A stretch of DNA of 43,017 nt from Dehalobacterium sp040766325. GTDB taxonomy: Bacteria; Bacillota; Dehalobacteriia; Dehalobacteriales; Dehalobacteriaceae. The notes under the pieces were generated by a model, which was not told the origin of the DNA, ran no database searches, and worked only from the letters and a program-made list of their open reading frames with translations. This document shows, one piece after another, positions 7,037 through 15,388 of this stretch. The stretch is taken from the NCBI GenBank assembly GCA_040766325.1, contig JAXGQR010000016.1:1-43017 (forward strand). Reading direction: 5' to 3'. Positions within the stretch are counted from its first letter, which is position 1, and the number at the start of each line of letters is the position of its first letter. The position numbers were made by a program, and so were the translations under genes.

Positions 7037-8907
7037 AGATCAATTTACCTCCATCCTTAGAGACACCGCCACCTGCCCAATCTTTTCGGGATGACTTGAT
7101 GCTTCTGACAAAAAACCAATTGCGTGTAACGTGGAACAAGTGGCGGTATCGCCCAAAGAAGACTTGGGTTTTAGTGGGTTTAGTTTTGGCATGGGTCATG
7201 TTTAGCATTATCTACTTAGGTTCTTTAGCATATGGTGCATTGGAAAGTGTTTCCTTTGAATGGGGCCAGAGTCTACTGAGTTTGTTATTTATGAGTAGTT
7301 TGGTGGCCCAAATATTTTTTGGCATTACTGCGGCCTTTTCGTCTCTTTATATGTCGGAAGATCTTGAACTTTTATTTGTAGCGCCGGTGTCCCTAAAAGC
7401 GGTTTTTACCGTTAAATCATTGAGTGTCTTGTTTAGCAACTTAGTGATTGCTTTGCTCTTTGTGCTGTTACCGGGGATCTTTTATGGATTGCTGTTTCAG
7501 GCGACCGGCGTTTTTTATCCGGTAGTTATTTTTGTAACCTTAGGTTTACTGATTATTGGTACAGCCTTTGCAGAATTGTTAAACGTGATCATCATGCGCG
7601 TTGTTCCTCCTCATCGCAGCAAAGAAGCGGTAGGATTTATTGGGGCTTTTTCGGGGATTGTCATTGTTTTATTACTCCAGATGCCTAATTTGATGATGGA
7701 TCAAGCTGAACAACTAGATCTCGGTTCTTGGCTGGCCGGCAATGCTCAATTCCTTGATGTCATGAACTATTTTCCCTGGGGTTGGGGATCTACTGCCTTA
7801 GTTGCTGCCATGTCAGGCAATATAATGGGGAGCTTGGCTTGGAGTTTCCTTATCTTTTTGGTGGGGGTGTTCTTTTTCAGTTTAGCCTTTCGCTTTGTAG
7901 AACGGGGCTTTCGTCGAGGCTTTATATCCTTAAGCCAGGTAGATGGAGGCTTCCGCCGTAAGACGAAACGAAAAGTGCATAGAATAGAGAAAAATAAAGA
8001 AAATGAAATAAAATCCGTCCAATGGGAAAAGATCTTTGCAGCCAAATTAGAGGATGAAAAAACTTATGTTAAAGCCTCGGCACTTCCAGGAATATGGGCG
8101 GTGGCCAAGAAGGATTTACTTTATATAAAACGGGATACTCGGGAATGGTTTGGTTATTTAACCCCTCTGATTATTATGGCCTTTTTTATTGCCCAATATC
8201 TCATAAGTGATTCATCAGGGTCACGTGCTTCATTAATAACCATTTTCATTATGTACACAATTATGTTTAGCGGCAATATGGCTTTGCTATCCTTTGGCCG
8301 GGAAGGGGAATCGGATTGGTTTCTAAACTCTGTGCCCCTGGCCGGATGGCCGGTGGTTTTGGGTAAACTATTAGCCTCGGTGCTTCCAACCTTGGTGCTG
8401 ATGGAGGCCATGTTAGTGGGAACAGGATTAGCCGTGGGATTGAATTTCCCACTACTTCTTACCTTAGCTGTTGGGGCTGTTTTGCTGTCTCTTGGCTCAA
8501 GTGCCATCGGCCTATTCTACTCGATCAACAATAGCCGCTATAATGCGGATAAACCACAGCAGCGGATTGCCCCGGGTGCTTCGATGATTATGTATCTGGT
8601 CAATATGGTCTTCATTTTGTTTTTGGCTATAGGAGTTATTTATTTTTTCCGTCCGGCTGAGTTCATTGCTGTTCTTGAGCAAATTGCACCGGTAACCTAC
8701 GAAGGAGGATTTCTGTCCGCATTTACCTATGGACTCTATCTCTTAGGCCGCCCTTTGCTTTGGCCTTCCTGGGCTGGAATGCTAGCGGGAATTTTGGTAA
8801 CAGGGGTCGTATGGAGCGTAATGTTTTTTAGTTTTATGGCAGCAACCGTACGTCAGAGTCGTAAAGGATTTAGAGTGGAGATTGTGTCTGGTAAGAAAAA
8901 GAAATAA
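7033..8907 (+). CDS. ABC exporter permease, large multi-span subunit
   Basis: 624-residue integral membrane protein starting at GTG 7033, with GGAGG 9 nt upstream. Hydrophobic spans cluster in two blocks: roughly residues 45-295 (VLVGLVLAWVMFSIIY, VTLGLLIIGTAFAELL, FSGIVIVLLLQM and others) and 375-615. Between them lies a charged cytoplasmic segment rich in K/R/E (about 305-360). This layout resembles the uncharacterised putative ABC exporter permease family with two six-helix halves. It forms the membrane part of the transporter with the ATPase encoded just upstream. No export cargo gene or regulator is adjacent, so the substrate is unknown. Confidence 0.85.
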   Translation: MKINLPPSLETPPPAQSFRDDLMLLTKNQLRVTWNKWRYRPKKTWVLVGLVLAWVMFSIIYLGSLAYGALESVSFEWGQSLLSLLFMSSLVAQIFFGITAAFSSLYMSEDLELLFVAPVSLKAVFTVKSLSVLFSNLVIALLFVLLPGIFYGLLFQATGVFYPVVIFVTLGLLIIGTAFAELLNVIIMRVVPPHRSKEAVGFIGAFSGIVIVLLLQMPNLMMDQAEQLDLGSWLAGNAQFLDVMNYFPWGWGSTALVAAMSGNIMGSLAWSFLIFLVGVFFFSLAFRFVERGFRRGFISLSQVDGGFRRKTKRKVHRIEKNKENEIKSVQWEKIFAAKLEDEKTYVKASALPGIWAVAKKDLLYIKRDTREWFGYLTPLIIMAFFIAQYLISDSSGSRASLITIFIMYTIMFSGNMALLSFGREGESDWFLNSVPLAGWPVVLGKLLASVLPTLVLMEAMLVGTGLAVGLNFPLLLTLAVGAVLLSLGSSAIGLFYSINNSRYNADKPQQRIAPGASMIMYLVNMVFILFLAIGVIYFFRPAEFIAVLEQIAPVTYEGGFLSAFTYGLYLLGRPLLWPSWAGMLAGILVTGVVWSVMFFSFMAATVRQSRKGFRVEIVSGKKKK

Positions 8908-8940
8908 ATTGTCCCTAATTCTTTAATGAATTGAAAGGAT

Positions 8941-9063
8941 CAGCTAAAAAATATTGATTGGACTGTGTTATATGGCCTTGAAATAATTATCAATAGAAAA
9001 AACATAAGTCAAGTGATTCGCGCCGCAAGAGATGCTGAAAAAGCGTTTTCAAAAATTAAATAA
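8941..9063 (+). other. short open frame without a standard start codon
   Basis: An open frame of about 40 codons runs from 8941 to TAA 9061-9063 and translates to protein-like sequence (IDWTVLYGLEIIINRKN, then VIRAARDAEKAF). It has no ATG, GTG or TTG start at a sensible place; AAAGGA lies at 8934-8939 and an ATT at 8953. It is followed 11 nt later by a terminator. It is either a small protein with an unusual start or the tail of a lost gene. The rest of 8908-9237 holds nothing else I can support. Confidence 0.25.
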
Positions 9064-9074
9064 ATTAATAAACA

Positions 9075-9100
9075 GCCGCCTGGTTAAGGCGGCATTTTTA
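9075..9100 (+). terminator. intrinsic terminator
   Basis: GCCGCCT (9075-9081), loop GGTTA, AGGCGGC (9087-9093), then ATTTTTA. A strong 7-bp GC-rich stem, likely ending transcription from the ABC exporter unit. Confidence 0.8.
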
Positions 9101-9237
9101 TATGCTATCAGTGCTGAATTTTATATCTCCAACTGTAGTCTCTACTACAAATTTCTTGGTAATAAGGTTGATATAATTAATTATATAAGCATCCGTTATG
9201 ATAAACGTAATTTTGAGGAAAAGGGAGAGACAAATCT

Positions 9238-11118
9238 ATGAGAACTTTTTTGGAGACAACCAAACATCTTATTTCATTGCAAACTGATGCCGAAGAAGAC
9301 TTTTTAGCAAAACTTAGATCAGGCAGTTATACTTTGGAGAATCCCCTGGTGGTACAGAATCCTTATCTTATCAATCCTCTGGCTGCTGTGATCTGCTTTA
9401 ATACAGATGAAGAGGTAACGGCAGAAATCACGGTAAAAGGTAAAGCCCCGGCGGGAGATCTCAATCACACCTTTGCTGCCTCCAAGGAACATGTATTGCC
9501 CATCTATGGATTATACGACAATTATGAAAATACGGTAGCTATTACCTTGGGAAATGGCAAAACCGGTCAGGTAAAAATCAGCACTGAAGAAGTCAATGTG
9601 AACAAAGCTTTATATTGTCACACCACACCGGAATATTTTGGCAAAGACCTTATGTTCGTCTCTGCCGCTACCTTTCCAATCGAATCTTGTCGTACAGCCG
9701 GCTTCGACTATGCCGGAGACTTACGCTGGGTGTTGACATCCAAAGCCAGTTGGGATATCAAAAAATTGGCCAATGGCCGCCTTCTTTTGTCTTCCCCCCG
9801 GCCTCTGCAAAAACCCTATTATACTGTTGGCTTAATTGAAATGGATTTCAGCGGCAAAATATACACCGAGTATACACTGCCCGGCGGGCATCATCATGAT
9901 GATGTAGAATTGGAAAATGGCAATATTTTGGCTTGTTCAGATCAGGATTTCGGTGAGTCGGTAGAAGACTATATTGTGGAAATCGACCGCGCTACAGGCC
10001 AGATTGTTAAATCATGGGATTTATTACCGATGCTACCCAGAGACCAGGGTAAAGCCGGTGACTGGGATCATTATGACTGGTTTCACAACAATTCTGTATG
10101 GTTCGATAAAGCAACAAATTCTATCACCTTGTCCGGCCGGCACCAGGATGCGGTAATTAATTACGATTATGATACGTCGGAGCTTAACTGGATCATCGGC
10201 GATCCGGAAGGCTGGGGCGAAGAATGGCAAAAATATTTCTTAAAAAATATTACTAAGGGCGATTTTGACTGGCAGTATGAGCAGCATGCGGCGATGATTC
10301 TACCCAATGGGGATGTATTCATCTTTGACAACGGAACCTATCGATCAAAAAATGAAGCCACAAGAATACCGCCGGAAAAGAACTATTCCCGGGGTGTTAT
10401 CTACAGAATAGATCGGGAAAAGATGGAGATAGAACAGGTCTGGCAGTATGGCAAGGAAAGAGGCGATGAATTTTATTCTCCATATATCTGCAATGTCGAC
10501 TACTACGCCGACGGCCATTATATGGTTCACTCCGGGGGTATTGCCACTTATCGGGGCAAACATACAGATGGTTTGGGTGCTATGCTCTTGAATAAATATA
10601 AGGATGAACATATTCACTTAAACCTGGAATCCATTACAGTGGAAATCTTAAATGATGAGGTAAAATATGAGTTAAAAATTCAGGGTGGTAACTATTACCG
10701 GGCAAGAAGATTATCTTTATACGATGAAAAAACTAACTTTGCCTTAGGTAAAGGAAAAATTTTAGGCAGCTTTGGTGTCACTCCGGAATACCCCTTGAAA
10801 CCAAACTTTAAAGATGCGGGTAAACTGCCGGATAAACATCATTGCGTAATCGAGTTGGAGGAAGACCGTCTGGCACTTCGGGGTACCTTTACGGAGCGCT
10901 CAGAAGGTATTCTGGAATTAAAAAGTGAGGAAGATGCCAAGTATTATCTGGTACCCACAGATGTGCACGATGTTAATGCAGCCTGTCTCTCTATTGAAGA
11001 AACCAAGGACGACGAGTTCCAGTTCTATCTCAGCAGAGAAGGTTTAACCGGAGCATACGATATATTCATCAATATTGACGGCAAGCGCTTTGATACAGAA
11101 CTATCGGTTAAATTCTAA
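9238..11118 (+). CDS. assT: aryl-sulfate sulfotransferase (ASST)
   Basis: 626-residue member of the bacterial PAPS-independent arylsulfotransferases, which move a sulfuryl group from one phenolic sulfate ester to another phenol. It shows the N-terminal beta domain (VVQNPYLINPLAAVICF) and a beta-propeller with His-rich sites: HHHDDVELENGN (H218-H220), SGRHQDAV (H302) and QHAAMILPNGD (H350). The last resembles the covalent catalytic His of the E. coli enzyme by position and motif. No signal peptide or lipobox is visible at the N-terminus (MRTFLETTKHLISLQ), whereas the characterised enterobacterial enzyme is periplasmic. ATG 9238 follows AAGGGAGAG. Transcribed alone, convergent with the hydroxylase operon. 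Donor and acceptor are unknown. Confidence 0.88.
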   Translation: MRTFLETTKHLISLQTDAEEDFLAKLRSGSYTLENPLVVQNPYLINPLAAVICFNTDEEVTAEITVKGKAPAGDLNHTFAASKEHVLPIYGLYDNYENTVAITLGNGKTGQVKISTEEVNVNKALYCHTTPEYFGKDLMFVSAATFPIESCRTAGFDYAGDLRWVLTSKASWDIKKLANGRLLLSSPRPLQKPYYTVGLIEMDFSGKIYTEYTLPGGHHHDDVELENGNILACSDQDFGESVEDYIVEIDRATGQIVKSWDLLPMLPRDQGKAGDWDHYDWFHNNSVWFDKATNSITLSGRHQDAVINYDYDTSELNWIIGDPEGWGEEWQKYFLKNITKGDFDWQYEQHAAMILPNGDVFIFDNGTYRSKNEATRIPPEKNYSRGVIYRIDREKMEIEQVWQYGKERGDEFYSPYICNVDYYADGHYMVHSGGIATYRGKHTDGLGAMLLNKYKDEHIHLNLESITVEILNDEVKYELKIQGGNYYRARRLSLYDEKTNFALGKGKILGSFGVTPEYPLKPNFKDAGKLPDKHHCVIELEEDRLALRGTFTERSEGILELKSEEDAKYYLVPTDVHDVNAACLSIEETKDDEFQFYLSREGLTGAYDIFINIDGKRFDTELSVKF

Positions 11119-11172
11119 TGATTAGCATAAACCTGATATAGCCTTTGAAAAACAGATTTTGACTATAAAAAA

Positions 11173-11211
11173 AGAAGCAAGAAAGGTGTTAAGAACACCT
11201 CTCTTGCTTCT
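11173..11211. terminator. bidirectional terminator between convergent genes
   Basis: AGAAGCAAGA-a-AGGTGTT (11173-11190), loop AAG, AACACCT-c-TCTTGCTTCT (11194-11211), flanked by an A-run on the left and T-rich sequence on the right. It can end both assT (plus) and the hydroxylase operon (minus). Confidence 0.85.
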
Positions 11212-11219
11212 GTCTGTTA

Positions 11220-13547
11220 TTACTTACTTTGTTCTTTGATTTTTTTATAAACTCTTTCCGGGGTCATGGGAATTTCAGTAAAACGTATACCGATGGCATC
11301 GTATACTGCTGTCGCGACAGCCGGTGCTGTCGGCACCAGGCCGCATTCACCCACACCTTTGGCACCAAAGGGGCCGGTGGGATCATTGGATTCTACATAC
11401 ATGGCTTCAATTTCCGGTGTGTCCATAGCGGTGGGTAGAAAATATTTATGGATCCCGGTATGTTGGGGTTTACCTTTCTCGTCTACAAGGATTTCTTCTC
11501 CTAGAGCATAACCCAAGCCCATCATCACGCCACCTTCAATTTGCCCTTCCACAATTTTAGGATTGATAGCACGACCTACGTCATGAACAGCTGCTACCTT
11601 AATGATCTGAATTACACCGGTTTCCGTATCAACTTCAACCTCAACAAAATGAGCATGCCACGGCGGAGCATTAGGTGGCACGATCCGACCGACACCGATG
11701 AATTGCTTATTTCTCAGATGAGCATAGTAGGCTAGATCTTTCAAGGTGATGCTTGTAAACTTTGCGTTCCCCATTTTGCAGGCATCACTGCCGTAGCAGA
11801 TGCCAAAAGGCTGTCCCTGAATGAAAACCACACCTTCTTTAATATCTAATCTTTCTGCCGGCGTATCTAGTAGATCCGCCGCATATTCTAATATTTGTTG
11901 TTTAACATCGTTGGCAGCGGCAAGAACCGCTGTGCCGGCTGCATACAGGGTGCGGCTTGCATGGCTTCCAATATCGAAGGGAGTAGTCAAGGTATCGGCA
12001 AAAGTCATAGATATTTGTTCCATTGAAATACCTAGAGCCTCGGCAGCCAGCTGAGGTAGGGTGGTGGTAGTGCCGGTACCGATGTCCGGTACACCGGAGG
12101 ATAACATCACAGAGCCATCCTGCTGAATCGTGATAATGGCATTATCATAGTCGACACAGAAGGGCCAAGAATTACTAACGTGGGTACCTACACCCATACC
12201 GATACCCCGGCGTTTAGAGTCTCCCGGTCGATTCAATTTACCTCTTCTTTCCCAGCCGATACTATTGGCGCCTTTTTCCATGCATTCCATAAGCCCGGTG
12301 GAGGAACACTCATAAGGCAAGCACCAAGTGTCTCCCACCTGCATAATATTATTCCGATGGAGCTCCAGAAGATCTATACCAAGTTTTTCTGCCATCATAT
12401 CTACCATGGATTCAATAGCAAACATAGCTTGAGGATTGCCAAAACCACGCATGGCACCAGCAGGGGTGCGATTTGTATAGACGGTATAGCCTTGATAGCT
12501 CTGGTGGGGAATCCTGTAAACAGATAGACCCATTGCGCCTAAAACACCGGGAACTTCTCCACCAAAGCTGCAGTAAGCACCGCCATTTAGCTTAGATTGC
12601 ATATGAATGGCATGAAAAGTGCCGTCTTTTTTAGCCCCCAGCTTGACGGTAACGTAACCACCATGCCTGGTATCCGAAGCGATAAAGTCTTCTTCCCTGG
12701 AGTAAACTAATTTTACCGGTCTCCCAGAAAGCTTCGCTAGTGCTACAGCAATGGGCTCCGCTTTGGCACTGAGACCAATGCGAACACCGAAGCCTCCTCC
12801 CACATAAGGGGGATTGAGGACACGAACTTTACTTTCAGGGAGATCAAAGATTTTGGCTAATATCATTTTAGTAGGGTGGGGTGTTTGAGTGGTAGAATAA
12901 ACTGTGATTTCCCCATTGGTGCCCACCCGAGCTACTGCGGCCTGGGTCTCCAACTGGACTTGTTTTTGGGTCGGTAGCTTAAAAGTTTCCTCAAGTACCA
13001 CATCGCATTCTGCAAAACCCACCTCGATATCACCCAGCTGAATATTGATAATCTCTCCGGAAATGTTTTTTCCTGATTCGCTTTCATGAATGATGGGAGC
13101 ATCCTCGGCGATGGCATCTAAGGGATCAAAAACAGCAGGTAACATTTCATATTCTACTTTGATCAACTTCAGGGCTTCTGAGGCCGCCTCCTCGCTAACA
13201 GCAGCAACTGCAGCGATTTCATCCCCCACATAACGCACCACATTATCGAAGATATATTGATCCAGTACCGGTGTCAGATGAGGCACGGTAAAAGTCATGG
13301 TAGCAGAGGTATTAAACAATACTCGGGGTGTATTTTTCCAGGTGGCGACCGCTTTGACACCGGGATAGTTCTCTGCTTCCGTGGTATCAATAGATAAAAT
13401 CTTGGCGTGGGGATGTGGACTTCTTAATACCTTGCCATGAAGCATGCCGGGTAGATTCAAATCACTGGAAAAGGTGGCCGTGCCGGTGACCTTTTCCAAA
13501 GCATCATTTCTGGGAATATTTTTTCCAACGATATTATAGGTTTGCAC
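11220..13547 (-). CDS. xanthine dehydrogenase-family molybdopterin-binding subunit
   Basis: 775-residue large subunit of a molybdenum hydroxylase, carrying the Mo-pterin centre where the substrate is hydroxylated with water oxygen. Seen: N-terminal DALEKVTGTATFSSDL, PHPHAKI, GGGFGVRIG (pterin binding), RTPAGAMRGFGNPQ, and near the C-terminus GAKGVGECG, whose Glu is the conserved catalytic base of the family. Starts at GTG 13547, 6 nt after AAAGGAGGG, overlapping the [2Fe-2S] gene by 14 nt. It is the last gene of an FAD / FeS / Mo three-gene operon. The substrate is not assignable: purines, aldehydes, nicotinate-type rings and others are used by relatives. Confidence 0.88.
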   Translation of the reverse strand: MQTYNIVGKNIPRNDALEKVTGTATFSSDLNLPGMLHGKVLRSPHPHAKILSIDTTEAENYPGVKAVATWKNTPRVLFNTSATMTFTVPHLTPVLDQYIFDNVVRYVGDEIAAVAAVSEEAASEALKLIKVEYEMLPAVFDPLDAIAEDAPIIHESESGKNISGEIINIQLGDIEVGFAECDVVLEETFKLPTQKQVQLETQAAVARVGTNGEITVYSTTQTPHPTKMILAKIFDLPESKVRVLNPPYVGGGFGVRIGLSAKAEPIAVALAKLSGRPVKLVYSREEDFIASDTRHGGYVTVKLGAKKDGTFHAIHMQSKLNGGAYCSFGGEVPGVLGAMGLSVYRIPHQSYQGYTVYTNRTPAGAMRGFGNPQAMFAIESMVDMMAEKLGIDLLELHRNNIMQVGDTWCLPYECSSTGLMECMEKGANSIGWERRGKLNRPGDSKRRGIGMGVGTHVSNSWPFCVDYDNAIITIQQDGSVMLSSGVPDIGTGTTTTLPQLAAEALGISMEQISMTFADTLTTPFDIGSHASRTLYAAGTAVLAAANDVKQQILEYAADLLDTPAERLDIKEGVVFIQGQPFGICYGSDACKMGNAKFTSITLKDLAYYAHLRNKQFIGVGRIVPPNAPPWHAHFVEVEVDTETGVIQIIKVAAVHDVGRAINPKIVEGQIEGGVMMGLGYALGEEILVDEKGKPQHTGIHKYFLPTAMDTPEIEAMYVESNDPTGPFGAKGVGECGLVPTAPAVATAVYDAIGIRFTEIPMTPERVYKKIKEQSK

Positions 13548-14055
13548 AAGAATCCCTCCTTTCTTGGCATTTCCCTTCTTTATCTTTTACTTGATCTATT
13601 TTCTGCGCAGCTTTTTGGATGGCTTTCTCAATCTTTACAAAGCCGGTGCAGCGACAGATATTTCCTCCAATAGCTTCCTTAATCTCATTTGACGTGGGAT
13701 TAGGATTATGGTCCAACAAAGCTTTGGCTGACATGATCATCCCCGGGGTACAAAAGCCGCATTGGACTGCACCTTCATTGATAAAAGATTCCTGGAGGGG
13801 ATGCAACCCATCTTTAGGAGCAATCCCTTCAATGGTTTCGATCATGGCACCGAAGGCCTTCATCGCCGGAATCATACATGAGTTGACGGCAATACCGTTC
13901 ATAATTACGGTACAGGCACCGCATTCTCCCTTGCCACAGCCTTTTTTTGTGCCGGTTAGGTTCAGTTGATCCCGTAGAATATCAACCAGCATTGCCCCAT
14001 GAGAGACCATGACTTCAACAGCCTCTCCATTTAAAGTGAATTTTAGGTTAAACAT
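13534..14055 (-). CDS. xanthine dehydrogenase-family [2Fe-2S] subunit
   Basis: 173-residue small subunit passing electrons from the molybdenum centre to FAD. The plant-ferredoxin-type cluster ligands are in KKGCGKGECGACTV plus the Cys in NSCMIPA; the second, hydroxylase-type cluster is in CGFCTPGM and CRCTGF. The start is placed at the ATG at 14055 (N-terminus MFNLKFTLNG) because AAAGGAGG lies 10 nt upstream; an upstream in-frame ATG would add 12 residues lacking homology. It lies 16 nt after the FAD-subunit stop. A C-terminal tail of about 20 charged residues overlaps the next gene. Confidence 0.9.
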   Translation of the reverse strand: MFNLKFTLNGEAVEVMVSHGAMLVDILRDQLNLTGTKKGCGKGECGACTVIMNGIAVNSCMIPAMKAFGAMIETIEGIAPKDGLHPLQESFINEGAVQCGFCTPGMIMSAKALLDHNPNPTSNEIKEAIGGNICRCTGFVKIEKAIQKAAQKIDQVKDKEGKCQERRDSCANL

Positions 14056-14071
14056 AGCGGTGGTACCTCCT

Positions 14072-14965
14072 TTACATAACATGATTGTCATGCTTGATTT
14101 GCAGCACAGCTTGGTCGAGAGCTCTTTTTACCAATACCGGTAAGACATCCAAACGATATTCTCTTGAACCACGAATCAAGCTGGTTCGAGGGTTGGCTTC
14201 TTTAGATGCTAATTGGGCAGCTTTCGCAATTGTGTCCGGTGTAACAGGAGCATTTGAATTTTGAAGGAAATCTTCGGCTTCCGTAGCACGAGCGGGTTTT
14301 GGTCCTACAGGTGCCATCACAATTGTTACCTTTTTAAAGTGTTCCTTGTGTGAATCCAATATAACATTAACAGCCACATTTAACATGGGCAGTGCTAGTG
14401 CCTTTCTTTGATCTAAACGAATAAACGCGGAACTCTGATTTTGCTGAGGCAGAGGGACGAGAACGTCGGTGACCAGGTGCTCATGGCTATTGACAGAACT
14501 TTTTCCCACCCCCAAATAAGCTTCATCGATTGGTATTGTGCTTAAGCTTCCTTCGGACAAAATCTCAATTCTGGCTTCTAATGCACTTAAGGCTAATGCG
14601 CCGTCAGCTGCCGGCTGGGCATTAATGATGTTACCCACCAGAGTGGAGACGTTTCTGATCTGCAGGGACCCCACTTTTCCTGAAGCAGCAGCCAAGGCTG
14701 GAAAATATTTTTGAATATAAGGTGATTGGGTAATCTGGGTGTGGGTTACAGCTGCGCCGATTCGGATGAAATTTTCCTCAAGGGTGATTTCCCTCAGTTC
14801 GGGGATCTGGGTAATATCCACTAATTTCGTTGCATGCTTTTTCTCCTCTGCGATATCCAGTAACAAATCAGTTCCCCCGGCAATAATTCGGGCTTGTCCT
14901 TGACTTTCTTTTAGGGCTGATAGGGCATCGGAGACGGATTTTGCGCAATAATAGTCCTGAATCAT
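14072..14965 (-). CDS. xanthine dehydrogenase-family FAD-binding subunit
   Basis: 297-residue flavin subunit, first gene of the operon. The FAD-binding motifs are ARIIAGGTDLLLD and STLVGNIINAQPAADG. The start is the ATG at 14965 (MIQDYYCAK), 9 nt after AAAGGAGG; the open frame extends 56 codons further upstream but that part has no ribosome site and overlaps the promoter. There is no insertion of the kind that carries an extra [4Fe-4S] cluster in 4-hydroxybenzoyl-CoA reductase, so that enzyme is unlikely. A sigma-54 promoter lies about 135 nt upstream. Confidence 0.88.
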   Translation of the reverse strand: MIQDYYCAKSVSDALSALKESQGQARIIAGGTDLLLDIAEEKKHATKLVDITQIPELREITLEENFIRIGAAVTHTQITQSPYIQKYFPALAAASGKVGSLQIRNVSTLVGNIINAQPAADGALALSALEARIEILSEGSLSTIPIDEAYLGVGKSSVNSHEHLVTDVLVPLPQQNQSSAFIRLDQRKALALPMLNVAVNVILDSHKEHFKKVTIVMAPVGPKPARATEAEDFLQNSNAPVTPDTIAKAAQLASKEANPRTSLIRGSREYRLDVLPVLVKRALDQAVLQIKHDNHVM

Positions 14966-15100
14966 GAGCTTGAACCTCCTTTTCCTTGATAGATAGAATT
15001 GAACAGGAAAGCATCTTTTTAAGAATGCTAGATATAAAGAACAAGTGAAAGATGAATAATAAAATGAGATACGAAATATGGTTTTATGTGATATGATTAA

Positions 15101-15117
15101 TGCAAGAAGGATGCCAA
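15101..15117 (-). promoter_or_regulatory. sigma-54 (-24/-12) promoter of the hydroxylase operon
   Basis: Reading the minus strand: TTGGCATCCTTCTTGCA. This matches the sigma-54 consensus TGGCAC-N5-TTGCW at every key base except T for C at the sixth position, with exact GG-to-GC spacing. Transcription would start near 15090 and run into the FAD subunit gene (ATG at 14965), leaving a leader of about 125 nt. The next gene upstream encodes a sigma-54 activator, which supports the call. Confidence 0.8.
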
Positions 15118-15178
15118 GGAGAGGATTTAGCAAAGGCTATGCAGGAGTTGGAAAAGAAAGTATTGGGTGATAAGTGTA

Positions 15179-15194
15179 AGCCGGAATTCCGGCT
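15179..15194. promoter_or_regulatory. perfect 16-bp palindrome, probable activator site
   Basis: AGCCGGAATTCCGGCT is a perfect inverted repeat about 75-90 nt upstream of the sigma-54 -12 element, the usual place for an enhancer site bound by a Fis-type activator. A related but looser repeat, GCCG-aaaaaa-CGGC, lies at 15293-15306. The rest of 14966-15388 contains no supported gene. Confidence 0.5.
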
Positions 15195-15344
15195 AAGGAA
15201 AATTCGTTTCAAAAGTTTAGACAGGTTACCCATATAGGTTAAATCTATGATGTACATACTTTCGATAAAATTCATTTATCTATAAGTTAAAAGCCGAAAA
15301 AACGGCATTGTCGAAATTACGGCGATTTGTTGCAAAGGCAGCAT

Positions 15345-15384
15345 GAAAGATAAGGGGATCAATTCCATGATCCCTCTTATCTTT
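15345..15384 (-). terminator. terminator of the two-component operon
   Basis: GATAAGGGGATCA (15349-15361) pairs with TGATCCCTCTTATC (15368-15381), one bulged base. It starts just past the response-regulator stop (minus strand) and would end that transcript before the hydroxylase promoter. Confidence 0.65.
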
Positions 15385-15388
15385 TCTT

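Noticed and set aside
9032..9241. 69-codon open frame before the sulfotransferase gene
   Set aside because: It runs through the terminator hairpin at 9075-9100, has a poor start context and an unremarkable sequence; judged a chance frame.
11229..12527. Several plus-strand open frames across the hydroxylase large subunit
   Set aside because: They are antisense shadows of a clear minus-strand gene, without ribosome sites or recognisable domains.
14072..15133. Longer N-terminus (353 residues) for the FAD subunit
   Set aside because: The extra 56 codons have no homology or ribosome site and would overlap the sigma-54 promoter; ATG 14965 has AAAGGAGG at the right distance.
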